Part shown: positions 32,477-40,320 of the stretch, piece by piece
Layout of the letters: every line of letters starts with the position of its first letter
Numbering within the stretch: the stretch's first letter is position 1
Assembly: GCA_016201765.1 (NCBI GenBank)
Contig: JACQCE010000003.1
Location: forward strand, 1 to 43,887
Length of the DNA: 43,887 nucleotides
Reading direction: 5' to 3'
DNA from: Nitrospirota bacterium
GTDB taxonomy: Bacteria > Nitrospirota > Nitrospiria > JACQCE01
The notes under the pieces: generated by a model
What the model saw: only the letters and a program-made list of their open reading frames with translations
Database searches by the model: none
Told to the model about the DNA's origin: nothing
Position numbers and translations under genes: made by a program

Positions 32477-33133
32477 TTACCCGATGACCTCTATCTTGAC
32501 GACATTTGGAAAGGAGACCAAGTCGGTCCGGTCAGCCACGGTTTCTCTGATTTGTCGGGCACTTTGCCGTTTTCCGGCGTCTATCTGGGGGCCGGAAAAG
32601 AGGAGCAGCGTGTCATGTTTGCTGTAGGCGAGAATGAGTCGGGTTTTGGGGTCAGTGATTTGAGCCCAACTGGTCGACCAGCGTTTCCCTTTGTCATCGA
32701 CAAAGACAACCTGTTTCGCCTGTGTCACGCCCTGGGCGCTCAAGATGTCGGCAACCGCCCACCCCGTCCTGGCGTCATGCAGCGTGGCGATCCTCACCTC
32801 GGGGAGTTTTTCCTGGAGCGTGCTGCCGACCAGCGGCGCCTTTTCCTTGCCATTGACGATGATTGGAATGGGGGTTTGTCCAACGGGGATACGGGAACCC
32901 TTTTGGGCTCGCCGTTCTGCTTTGGCCGCCTGTCGCGGATGGCTGCCATCCGATCTGGGTTGGGCTAAAGGTGAAGAGGCCTGCCCTGCAGGGACTTGAA
33001 CTGTTTGGTCTCCGGGCGCTCCAGTCGAGCGGATCAACCGCATCCCTTTCTCGGAGAGAAGCCCGGCGCCCGCAATCAGTCCGACGCCGATAATGGCAAC
33101 CCAGAAGAGTTTATAGGCAAGGGTTTTTTGCAC
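32477..33133 (-). CDS. Membrane-anchored paralog 3 of the SUOX-like family
   Basis: A 218-residue protein with one N-terminal transmembrane helix (LFWVAIIGVGLIAGAGLL), a polar linker of about 50 residues, and a C-terminal domain. The domain reads PIIVNGKEKAPLVGSTLQEKLPE...TGWAVADILSAQGVTQAKQVVF, then LILAYSKHDTLLLFSGP and a final NVVKIEV. It aligns with the two genes upstream on the strand and with the lipoprotein of the Mo locus. The pattern (G-W-x-V-x-D-L-x-x-x-G-V, then a V-x-F strand, then 'LAY...LLLxxGP') resembles a minimal sulfite-oxidase-type fold, but no Mo-ligand Cys is present. GTG start with AAGGGTGA 7 bases upstream. Confidence 0.6.
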   Translation of the reverse strand: MQKTLAYKLFWVAIIGVGLIAGAGLLSEKGMRLIRSTGAPGDQTVQVPAGQASSPLAQPRSDGSHPRQAAKAERRAQKGSRIPVGQTPIPIIVNGKEKAPLVGSTLQEKLPEVRIATLHDARTGWAVADILSAQGVTQAKQVVFVDDKGKRWSTSWAQITDPKTRLILAYSKHDTLLLFSGPQIDAGKRQSARQIRETVADRTDLVSFPNVVKIEVIG

Positions 33134-33139
33134 GGCCGG

Positions 33140-33937
33140 TCACCCTTTGACTTCAATTTTCTCAATTTTGCTGACATTGAGCAGATCCGTTCGTCCGGCG
33201 ACGGTCTTTTTGACATCTTCAATGGTAATGTTGCCTTTATTGGTTCCCCGGACCTTCGGGCCTGAGACGACCATCAGCAGGCCGGCTTCATTATATGTAA
33301 AGAGGGGAATGGTCTGTTGATCGTTCAGTTGCTGGGGCGTGACGGCGATCTTTTTCCCATTGGCGCTTGTGAGTGTGACTTCTTTGTAATTCTCAACTCC
33401 AAGATATTTCAGTGTTTTGGCGATGGCCCATCCTTTTCGAGGGCCGTCGGCGGTGGCGACAACCGTATCTTCCACGTGGTCGACAAGGTCCTGGCCGACG
33501 AATGAGGCTTTTGCTTGGCCGCTGACCATAACCGGAATCGCCGAAGTTCCTACTTTACTGGGCAGAAGAATGCCGCCTGAAGGGCCGAATCCTGGCTGAC
33601 GCGCTCCGCCCTGGCCTTTTGATTGCCCCCCGCGCTGGCCTCTCCCTGCTGATCGTCCGCCGGACCGGACCCCTTTCTGGCTTCCGGGTCCCGTGTCGGT
33701 TCCTTGAGCCAGGCGCTGTCTTCCTCCCGAACCCGGAGTCAAAGTGGGTCCTGATTGCTCACCGGGAGCCCGCCGCCAGCCGGGTTGGTGCTGGCCCATT
33801 CCCGTGCCGGGCCCTGCGTTGGAGAGCAGGGATTGTCCGTTTGGGCCGACCAGTCGAAAGCCGGCGGCATACAACCCGATACCAATGGCCGCGATTCCCA
33901 CAATGCCAATGACAGTCAACCGCATCCAATTACTCAT
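33140..33937 (-). CDS. Membrane-anchored paralog 2 of the SUOX-like family, Arg/Gly-rich linker
   Basis: A 265-residue protein. The N-terminal helix LTVIGIVGIAAIGIGLYAAGF is followed by a disordered Gly/Gln/Arg-rich linker of about 95 residues (SGGRSAGRGQRGGQSKGQGG). The paralog domain then reads IPVMVSGQAKASFVGQDLVDHV, RKGWAIAKTLKYLGVENYKEVTL, then LFTYNEAGLLMVVSGPK, and ends VSKIEKIEV. A GGAGAG site precedes the ATG. It is 6 bases from the next gene and 46 from the previous one, so co-transcription is near certain. No Cys occurs in the domain. Function unknown. Confidence 0.6.
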   Translation of the reverse strand: MSNWMRLTVIGIVGIAAIGIGLYAAGFRLVGPNGQSLLSNAGPGTGMGQHQPGWRRAPGEQSGPTLTPGSGGRQRLAQGTDTGPGSQKGVRSGGRSAGRGQRGGQSKGQGGARQPGFGPSGGILLPSKVGTSAIPVMVSGQAKASFVGQDLVDHVEDTVVATADGPRKGWAIAKTLKYLGVENYKEVTLTSANGKKIAVTPQQLNDQQTIPLFTYNEAGLLMVVSGPKVRGTNKGNITIEDVKKTVAGRTDLLNVSKIEKIEVKG

Positions 33938-33983
33938 CGTTGCACTCTCCTACAATGGAAGATGGTTCTATCTTCTCTCGAGG

Positions 33984-34589
33984 TTATTGCACTACTTCCA
34001 CGCGCCGCACGTCCCGGAAGAAGATCAGGCTGCGCTGGCGCTGTTTGTGCATTTGCTCCCGCCGTTGGTCTTCGGTCTGGGCGTCGCGAGGGTCGGTCGA
34101 GCGAACATCCTCGGGCACCCGGTCGGCCACGTCGGTCGAGACGATCAGTTCGCCTTTGAAATTATAGGTGAAGGTGACCTTTTCCTTCTGACGGTGCAGT
34201 TCGTCCCAGGCGAGCGAGATTTTTTTGTTCTTTTTATTGTAGAAGTTCACGCTCTTCCCGGTGTCGACGCCGTAGTTTTTCAAGACATCCACCACGGCCC
34301 ACGATTTTTTCCCGCCTCTCGGCGTGAAGGCGGTGATGGGCTGGAGCTTGTCGAGGTCCGAACCGGTAAACGCGGCTTTCTTGGTGCCGTTCACAAGGAT
34401 CTCAATCGACTGGGTGGCCAGCGAGCCCTCGCGAACGCCACCCTCCGGGGCCAGCCGTTCCAACCGCTCCTTCGCCTCGTCCTCGGGGCTTTCGACGGGA
34501 GGTTTTGAAGCCGTGGGCGCGGCGGCCCAGCCATTAACGCTATTCAGCAACAAACAAAGCGACGCGGTCGCCGTCATGATTCGGAACAT
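33984..34589 (-). CDS. Secreted paralog 1 of the SUOX-like family
   Basis: A 201-residue protein with a cleavable signal peptide (MFRIMTATASLCLLLNSVNGWAAA). The domain reads IEILVNGTKKAAFTGSDLDKLQ, GKKSWAVVDVLKNYGVDTGKSV, then VTFTYNFKGELIVSTDVADR. A charged helix (DQRREQMHKQRQRS) and a final LIFFRDVRRVEV follow. It is first in the operon, with a GAGGAG site 8 bases before the ATG and a strong promoter about 70 bases upstream. Unlike its paralogs it has no membrane anchor, so it may be the soluble periplasmic member. Confidence 0.6.
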   Translation of the reverse strand: MFRIMTATASLCLLLNSVNGWAAAPTASKPPVESPEDEAKERLERLAPEGGVREGSLATQSIEILVNGTKKAAFTGSDLDKLQPITAFTPRGGKKSWAVVDVLKNYGVDTGKSVNFYNKKNKKISLAWDELHRQKEKVTFTYNFKGELIVSTDVADRVPEDVRSTDPRDAQTEDQRREQMHKQRQRSLIFFRDVRRVEVVQ

Positions 34590-34657
34590 GGACAGGCTCC
34601 TCAGAAGGGGTGATGGATTGACGACAATACAGTCATGTGCGGTGTGCGAACCGACAC

Positions 34658-34687
34658 ACTATAGCGAATGAGGGGAGAGAGTGTCAA
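34658..34687 (-). promoter_or_regulatory. Strong promoter of the exported-protein operon
   Basis: On the minus strand TTGACA (34687-34682), an 18-base spacer and TATAGT (34663-34658). Transcription would start near 34651, giving a leader of about 60 nt. From here five genes can be read to the terminator at 29744. It overlaps the outermost possible start of the divergent CPBP gene. Confidence 0.65.
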
Positions 34688-35399
34688 GGGTGTTGACAAG
34701 CGAGTGATTATCATGGTGATGATTAGGGCCATGGCGCGGTGGCGGATCGTGGGGGAAGGTGTGGTGGTCTTCTCAACGGCCATTGCGACGGTCTATCTTT
34801 TCCGGGCGGGGATCATTCTATCCGTGGAGGACGCCTCGTGGCTGATTCCATTAACCTGGATCGTGGCGGCGGTTCTGGCGACCTGGCCGTTGTTCGCGAC
34901 ATCACGGGATCTCTTCACCTGGCGGCAGTGGTTTGGATCGCCGCGTGAAACGGCGCGATGGCTGGTGACGGTGAGCCTGATCGTGCTGCCGGTGTTTGGG
35001 TTCGTATATCTGCCCTATTGGGGTTGGTGGCACGGTGCGGCGATCGAACCATCGCTGCCGCCGCGGTGGGGGGCGATGGTGTCCTATCAACTCCTGTACG
35101 TCGGCTTTCCGGAGGAGTTGTTCTTTCGCGGCTACCTGCAACAGCGGTTCGATGACGCGTTCGGCCGGCCCTACCGCCTTTGGGGCGCCTCCTGGGGGTT
35201 GGGGTTGCTGCTGGCCAATCTACTCTTTGCCGCCGGTCATCTGTTGGTGACCGGTGACGTGGCCCGCCTGAATGTTTTTCTCCCCGGTCTGCTCTTCGGC
35301 TGGTTGCTGGCCCGCACGGGCGCGTTGATCGCGCCGATGCTCTTTCACGGTCTGTGCAACATCAGTCTCTTCACGTTGCAGGCGTGGGTCGGCCCGTGA
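34668..35399 (+). CDS. CPBP-family glutamic-type intramembrane protease
   Basis: A 243-residue (or slightly shorter) membrane protein of the CPBP/Rce1 type. The catalytic Glu pair and Arg are in VGFPEELFFRGYLQQR near residue 150. The two metal/catalytic His regions are LLFAAGHLLVTGD and APMLFHGLCNISLF. Six or seven hydrophobic helices are visible. The start is uncertain: ATG at 34668 overlaps the divergent promoter, and in-frame ATGs at 34713 and 34731 also fit. CPBP proteases act on prenylated or C-terminally tagged proteins. Its neighbourhood suggests the GGCS-tailed protein as a possible substrate. Its stop overlaps the next GTG. Confidence 0.85.
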   Translation: MRGESVKGVDKRVIIMVMIRAMARWRIVGEGVVVFSTAIATVYLFRAGIILSVEDASWLIPLTWIVAAVLATWPLFATSRDLFTWRQWFGSPRETARWLVTVSLIVLPVFGFVYLPYWGWWHGAAIEPSLPPRWGAMVSYQLLYVGFPEELFFRGYLQQRFDDAFGRPYRLWGASWGLGLLLANLLFAAGHLLVTGDVARLNVFLPGLLFGWLLARTGALIAPMLFHGLCNISLFTLQAWVGP

Positions 35400-37075
35400 G
35401 CGGCCGTGCGGCCGGCGTCGTGCCGGCCCATCGGGGCGTGGGTCTGCTTCCACTGCTGCTGATCGTGCTCACGCTGGTTGCTTACTGGCCCGTTCGCGAG
35501 CAGGGTTTTGTCCGATGGGACGAACAGCTCTACGTGACGGAGAACCCGTTTCTGGTCGAGCCGGACGGGTTGTGGAAGGCGTGGACGACCACCCGAGAGA
35601 CGGAACGGCAATATGCGCCGCTCGTGCTGACCACGTTCTGGATTCAGCACCGGCTCTGGGGCTATCAGCCGGCCGGTTATCACGCCGTCAATCTGTGGTT
35701 TCATCTCAGCAACGGCGTGTTGGTGCTCTTTCTCCTGGCGGCGCTGGGGGCGGGCCGGTGGGTCGCCGGGGCGGGCGCGCTGCTCTTTGCCCTTCATCCG
35801 ATCCAGGTGGAATCGGTCGCCTGGGTGGCCGAGCTGAAGAATCTGCAGATGGGGTTTTTCTACTTGGCGGCGTTTTTATTGTATCTTGTGCACCGCTCGG
35901 CCGTGGTGCCGGCGGCAGGGCAGGGCCCCTTTGTCATGAGATGGGCTGGATGGGGCTGGGCGGCGTACGGCGGGGTGTTGCTCCTCTACGCGTGCGCGCT
36001 CTTGAGCAAGGTCGCGGCCGTCACTCTGCCGCTCTCGCTCTTCCTGGCCGATTGGTTGCTGGTGGCGCCCCGGGACCGGCGCTGGTGGCGTGGCAGCCTG
36101 GCGCGCATCGCCCCGATGCTGGTGATGGGGATTGCGCCCAGCGCGATTGCCATCGGGTTGGAGCAGGGACCGGACCCGGCATCGATTCCTGTAATGGCGC
36201 TGCGGCCATTTATCGCCTCGGCGGCGATCTGGTTCTATCTGGGCAAACTCATGGCGCCATTCTCACTGATACCGATCTATCCCCGCTGGGATCTGTCGGT
36301 CATGCGATTCTGGCTGCTGCTGGCATTCGTCGGGTTGGGCGGTGTGTTCATCGTACTCTGGCGCTGGCGCCGTCGGATGCCGCCGCTGGCGTTGTGGGGC
36401 ATGGGCCATTTTGCGGTCACCCTGCTGCCAGTTTTGGGGCTTGTTCCCTTCGGCTACCTCGACCATTCGTTCGTCGCCAACCATTTTGTCTACCTGGCCT
36501 GCATCGGGATGTTTGTGGCGATTGCGGTCACCGTTGAACGCTTTGTGAAGGGCGACCCGATGCGCCGTTGGATGGCGATCGGGGTGCTGTGCATCGTGCT
36601 GGCCGGGTTCGTCGTATTAATCAGAGCGCAGCTCCCGGTATGGCGCGATCCCTTGTCGTTTTGGGGATATCTGGCCATGCACAATCCCCGGTCCGAAACG
36701 GTCCACAACAACCTGGGGAATGCCTATTTCAGGGGCAACCGGCTCGAAGAAGCGGCGGACCACTACCGCATGGCCCTGCGCATCAACCCGGACAGCGGAT
36801 TGGCCCATATGAACCTGGGGCTGGTGTTCCAGCAACAGGGACGTGTGGCCGCCGCGATCGATGAATACCTTCAATCGATCCGGTCCCAGCCGTCCGATTG
36901 GCTGTCGCATTACAATCTTGCCCAGGCGTATGTGGACGCCGGACGACAAACCGACGCCATCCGGGAAGCCGACGAAGCGATCGCCTTGGCCCGCAGGGTG
37001 GGCAGGAATCCAGAGGCCGACACCATCGGGGCCTGGAGCAGCCGCTACCGCTCCAGTCATCCCTCTGCGCGCTGA
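35396..37075 (+). CDS. TMTC-like GT-C glycosyltransferase with C-terminal TPRs
   Basis: A 559-residue protein with about 11-12 transmembrane helices. The first periplasmic loop has the acidic motif FVRWDEQLYVTENPF, as in TMTC/PMT-type GT-C enzymes. HPIQVESVAWVAELKN is highly typical of this family in Nitrospirota and similar bacteria. The C-terminal third is soluble, with at least three TPR units (ETVHNNLGNAYFRGNRLEEA, LAHMNLGLVFQQQGRVAAAI, LSHYNLAQAYVDAGRQTDAI). The GTG at 35396 overlaps the CPBP stop (GTGA), implying coupling. A longer frame from 35354 is not needed. Substrate unknown, possibly protein O-glycosylation on surface proteins. Confidence 0.8.
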   Translation: MSGRAAGVVPAHRGVGLLPLLLIVLTLVAYWPVREQGFVRWDEQLYVTENPFLVEPDGLWKAWTTTRETERQYAPLVLTTFWIQHRLWGYQPAGYHAVNLWFHLSNGVLVLFLLAALGAGRWVAGAGALLFALHPIQVESVAWVAELKNLQMGFFYLAAFLLYLVHRSAVVPAAGQGPFVMRWAGWGWAAYGGVLLLYACALLSKVAAVTLPLSLFLADWLLVAPRDRRWWRGSLARIAPMLVMGIAPSAIAIGLEQGPDPASIPVMALRPFIASAAIWFYLGKLMAPFSLIPIYPRWDLSVMRFWLLLAFVGLGGVFIVLWRWRRRMPPLALWGMGHFAVTLLPVLGLVPFGYLDHSFVANHFVYLACIGMFVAIAVTVERFVKGDPMRRWMAIGVLCIVLAGFVVLIRAQLPVWRDPLSFWGYLAMHNPRSETVHNNLGNAYFRGNRLEEAADHYRMALRINPDSGLAHMNLGLVFQQQGRVAAAIDEYLQSIRSQPSDWLSHYNLAQAYVDAGRQTDAIREADEAIALARRVGRNPEADTIGAWSSRYRSSHPSAR

Positions 37076-37078
37076 GCG

Positions 37079-37906
37079 TCAGGCGGCGTAGATGATCGTG
37101 CCGACGTGCTCGCCGTTGAGCGCCTTGGTGATGTTGCCCTTCTTGAGCCCGTTGATGACCTGGATCTTCCGCATGTGGTGGGCGTTGATCATGTTCTCCA
37201 GCACCACCCGCTCCACGATCATGTCCGGCAGCTCGTTCTTGAGCAGTTCCTGCGCGCTGATCTTGCGGATCAGTTTGGCCTTCGGGTTTTTCTTCGGATC
37301 GTCGGTGAAGAGGCCGTCCTCATCCTTGATATAGATGAGCGAGCGGGCGCCCAGGTACTCGGCCGACAGGAAGGTGCCCGAGTCGGTCCGGTTGGCCGGG
37401 ATTCGGCCCGTCTCCGACGGCTTCTCCCAGTAATCGTATGGCGCCATGCCGCTCATGATCGGGATGCAGCCGAGGCCGAAATAGAGCGGCAGCTTCTCGA
37501 AATCGTCGGGCAGGATGTAGACCCCGCCGTGCTTGGCCAGCAGCATCTGGACCATCCGGGCGTTCTGCCGCGGCGTCGCCTCGCCGACCGCCGCGATCAC
37601 GCCCGTGGGCAGCTCCAGATCGAGCGCGATCTCATAGGCGTGGCGGGCCCGCGTGCCGCCGCCGACGCAGATGAGCAGCTTGTGTTTTTTCTTGTTCTTG
37701 ACCAGTTCTTCCAGGATCGGATAAAGGGCCGGCCGGCCCCGGTCGATCACACTCTGACCGCCGATTTTGACGACATTCACGTCCGGAAGAATCCGGATGA
37801 CGTCGCCCTCGGTCGAGGCGATGAGGGTTTTGGAGGACATGGATTCCCCCATGAACTCGGTTTCGATTTCCTTCCGTCCGGTTTTCTTATCCTTCACAAT
37901 CGCCAT
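37079..37906 (-). CDS. mosB: Molybdenum storage protein beta-like subunit
   Basis: A 275-residue amino-acid-kinase-fold protein closest in pattern to MosB of Azotobacter. Matching blocks are VVKIGGQSVIDRGRPALYP, the nucleotide loop LLICVGGGTRARHAYEIAL, and then GLGCIPIMSGMAPYDYWEKP. IPANRTDSGTFLSAE, IYIKDEDGLFTDDPKK and QVINGLKKGNITKALNGEHV also match. MoSto stores polyoxomolybdate or tungstate clusters in an alpha3beta3 cage with ATP hydrolysis. The ATG at 37906 has AAGGAG 8 bases upstream; a GTG three codons earlier overlaps that site. About 67 bases separate it from mosA on the same strand. It ends 4 bases from convergent GT-C. Confidence 0.9.
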   Translation of the reverse strand: MAIVKDKKTGRKEIETEFMGESMSSKTLIASTEGDVIRILPDVNVVKIGGQSVIDRGRPALYPILEELVKNKKKHKLLICVGGGTRARHAYEIALDLELPTGVIAAVGEATPRQNARMVQMLLAKHGGVYILPDDFEKLPLYFGLGCIPIMSGMAPYDYWEKPSETGRIPANRTDSGTFLSAEYLGARSLIYIKDEDGLFTDDPKKNPKAKLIRKISAQELLKNELPDMIVERVVLENMINAHHMRKIQVINGLKKGNITKALNGEHVGTIIYAA

Positions 37907-37973
37907 CAGTGCCACTCCTTCGTTGTTGAGTCGGTGATCGATTCGTAATGTGTGTTGTGCGCCGGGGCGCGCC

Positions 37974-38810
37974 TTATTCCGCCTTGTAGATGATCGTGCC
38001 CGCGTTTTCGTGGTTCAGCGCCCTGGTCAGGTTGCCCGGCTTGAGGCCGTTGACGATGTAAATGGCCTTCACATGCCGCGCGTTCATCATCGTCTCCAGC
38101 ACCATCCGTTCGATCAGCAGGTCCGGCAGGTCGCGTTTGAGCAGTTCCTGGACGCTGATCTTCGGGATGAACTCGGCCTTGGGATTTTTCTTCGGATCAT
38201 CGGTGTAGAGGCCGTCTTCATCCTTGAGGTAAATCATCGAGCGGGCGCCCATGGCTTCGGCGAAGATGAAGAGGCCGAAGTCCGACCCGTTCATCGGCAG
38301 ACGCCCCTGGCGCGGCGGCTGCTCCCAGTAGTGGTAGGGCGGCATGCCGATCATGATCGGAATCATCCCGGAGGCCAGCTTGTGCGGGATGTCCCAGATG
38401 TGGTCCTTGGTGAGCTGGATGCCGCCGTGCTTGGCTAACAGCGCCTGGAGCATTTTTTCGTACTGCTCTTCCGAGGCGCCGGCCACGTGGGCCAGACCGC
38501 CGGTCGGAATGCCCAGGTCGAGCGCCACACTGAAGATGTGGCGGGTGCGCGCCCCGCCGCTCACGCCCAGGATCATCTTGTACTGGCCCTTATTCTTGAT
38601 GATCTCATCGATCAGGGGGAAGACGGCCGACTTGCCCCGATCCAGGATGCTGTGACCGCCGATGCCGATGACGTTCAGGTCGGGCAGAATGTTGATTTCC
38701 TTGTCCGTTGCGGTGGTCTTCAGGACGCGTTTGTCGACCAGCGACTCGGCCATCAGCTTGCTCTTGATATGCGTGCGATCCAACCCCTTGCCCGTAATAA
38801 TCTCAGCCAT
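37974..38810 (-). CDS. mosA: Molybdenum storage protein alpha-like subunit
   Basis: A 278-residue paralog of MosB in the upstream, MosA-like position. Visible blocks are VIGIGGHSILDRGKSAVFP, LGVSGGARTRHIFSVAL, MIPIMIGMPPYHYWEQPP, then DFGLFIFAEAMGARSMIYLKDEDGLYTDDP and the end NAGTIIYKAE. In Azotobacter MosA the equivalent loop has a HHHE cluster that binds molybdate. Here it reads HYWE, so one His is kept and cluster chemistry may differ. GGGGGGAG lies 8 bases before the ATG. The pair follows a membrane transporter gene and WtpABC, which fixes the Mo/W context. Confidence 0.88.
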   Translation of the reverse strand: MAEIITGKGLDRTHIKSKLMAESLVDKRVLKTTATDKEINILPDLNVIGIGGHSILDRGKSAVFPLIDEIIKNKGQYKMILGVSGGARTRHIFSVALDLGIPTGGLAHVAGASEEQYEKMLQALLAKHGGIQLTKDHIWDIPHKLASGMIPIMIGMPPYHYWEQPPRQGRLPMNGSDFGLFIFAEAMGARSMIYLKDEDGLYTDDPKKNPKAEFIPKISVQELLKRDLPDLLIERMVLETMMNARHVKAIYIVNGLKPGNLTRALNHENAGTIIYKAE

Positions 38811-38877
38811 GCGAGTGCTCCCCCCTTGATAGGTAAATGATTAGGTACACGATCTGTTGATTGGTTGTGTTGACCGG

Positions 38878-40320
38878 CTATTTGGTGTTGATCAACGGTT
38901 GTTTCATCTCCTGCGATTGCCCGCTTCCACCGCCGCCGCGGCCCCGTCCGCCGCCGCGGCCTCCACCTCTGCCGGCGCCATCCCCTCGACCGCCTTCAGC
39001 GGGTTGATCTACGGTGGACGCCTCGATCAAGGGCGTGGTGGATGGGCCCTGTTTGTTGAATGATGTACCGCCGGGAAGTTCACCCGGCCCGGCCGGCGCC
39101 AGTCCCGCGGCCGTTTTCAGTCGCCCGAGCGATTTGACGAGATAAAAGGTCACAAACCCGCTGAGCGCGCCGAAGAAGACCTGCGAGACGGCCTGGAATC
39201 CGACCATCGCGTAGAGGAGCGCGTTGCCTTCGATGAAGAAGACCACCGCGAGCATGGTGGTCGACCGCGTGAAGGCGCAGAGCGCGCCCAGAATGATGAA
39301 GGTGACGGTCGACGGTTTCTTCATCCATTGCCGGGTCAGCGGGGCGAAGAGATCGACCACGAGGCCCGGCGTGATGTGCTTCAGGATTTCAAAGATGCCG
39401 AACCGGCCGTCGCCGAAGAGAAACGAGATGATGCCGACCGTCGTCCCCGTGATCGTCGCGCCGAAGCGCGTGTGGGTCAATTCGGCCGCCAGGATATAGA
39501 GCGGGACGAGAAAGGTGATCTTGTACCCGGGCGCAAACGGAATGCCGGGCATCACCTTGAGCAGCTTGGCGGTCAGCATCAGCAGGCACAGCCCCGAGAT
39601 GATGGAGACATCGTGCAGGACCGTCGGCTTGACCCGGCTATGGTCTCCCTGCTGCGAGCCGATATAGGCCCGGGAGCGCGCCAGTCCCTGTTCGATCAGT
39701 TCGATGAGAAAGCCGAAGTCGCCCGATTTGATCCGTTTGACGTTGAACACGGAGAAGAACCCGGGCTCCTTGGCCTCGGCGGCATTGGGCGCGCCGATCG
39801 TCTCTGCGCCCTGTCCGCGACTTCGTCCGCCCCCCATGCCGCTGCCGCGCCCCTGTTTTCCGCCCTGCGGGCCGAGCAGGTAGAGCGTGCTGTCGATCGT
39901 GAGCGCGACGACTTCCGGCATCATCAGCCCGCGTAAACCGGCCACAAATTCGCCCGGTTTGGACGTCAACTGGACGAGTTGCGAGGCGATGATCACGATC
40001 AGCATCCGGAGCGCCATCAAGCCGCCCAACAACAGGCCGGTCAGGCTGATCATGATCGACGTGCCGGGCAGCGCTATCTGTTGTCCCGCGCCGCCCTGGA
40101 TGTTTTCCGAGGGGAAGAAGGCGAATGCGAGCAGAATCATGACGACAAAAAAGGAGAGCTTTCTGACGAGCCGGAAGAGCAGGCCGGCCGGCAGACGCAA
40201 CGCCGCCCAGGCGCCCAGCAGCAGCGTGAAGAGGCCGCCCAGCAGCCAGGGATCGCGGATCAAAAACGCGGCGACCGCCAGGGCGATCAGCGCAAGAATT
40301 TTCAGGCGGGGAGCGATCAC
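38878..40320 (-). CDS. Membrane protein resembling a fused ECF T- and S-component
   Basis: A 480-residue protein starting at the GTG that overlaps the lipoprotein stop (GTGA). The N-terminal half has four or five helices and an EcfT/CbiQ-like amphipathic stretch (ALRMLIVIIASQLVQLTSKP, then GEFVAGLRGLMMPE). A polar Arg/Gly linker follows (GKQGRGSGMGGGRSRGQG). The C-terminal half has about six helices of S-component type (LVPLYILAAELTHTRFGATI, FLFGDGRFGIFEILKHITPG). The tail is about 40 residues of GRGGGRGGGRGRGGG composition. If this reading is right, it would be a T-S fusion using an ATPase in trans, perhaps WtpC next door. The assignment is an inference from patterns. Confidence 0.55.
   Translation of the reverse strand: MIAPRLKILALIALAVAAFLIRDPWLLGGLFTLLLGAWAALRLPAGLLFRLVRKLSFFVVMILLAFAFFPSENIQGGAGQQIALPGTSIMISLTGLLLGGLMALRMLIVIIASQLVQLTSKPGEFVAGLRGLMMPEVVALTIDSTLYLLGPQGGKQGRGSGMGGGRSRGQGAETIGAPNAAEAKEPGFFSVFNVKRIKSGDFGFLIELIEQGLARSRAYIGSQQGDHSRVKPTVLHDVSIISGLCLLMLTAKLLKVMPGIPFAPGYKITFLVPLYILAAELTHTRFGATITGTTVGIISFLFGDGRFGIFEILKHITPGLVVDLFAPLTRQWMKKPSTVTFIILGALCAFTRSTTMLAVVFFIEGNALLYAMVGFQAVSQVFFGALSGFVTFYLVKSLGRLKTAAGLAPAGPGELPGGTSFNKQGPSTTPLIEASTVDQPAEGGRGDGAGRGGGRGGGRGRGGGGSGQSQEMKQPLINTK

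Noticed and set aside
37079-38810. mosA/mosB considered as UMP kinase or other amino-acid kinase paralogs
   Set aside because: The tandem pair, the IGGxSxxDRG and APYDYWE/PPYHYWE loops and the Mo/W transporter context fit molybdenum storage subunits much better.
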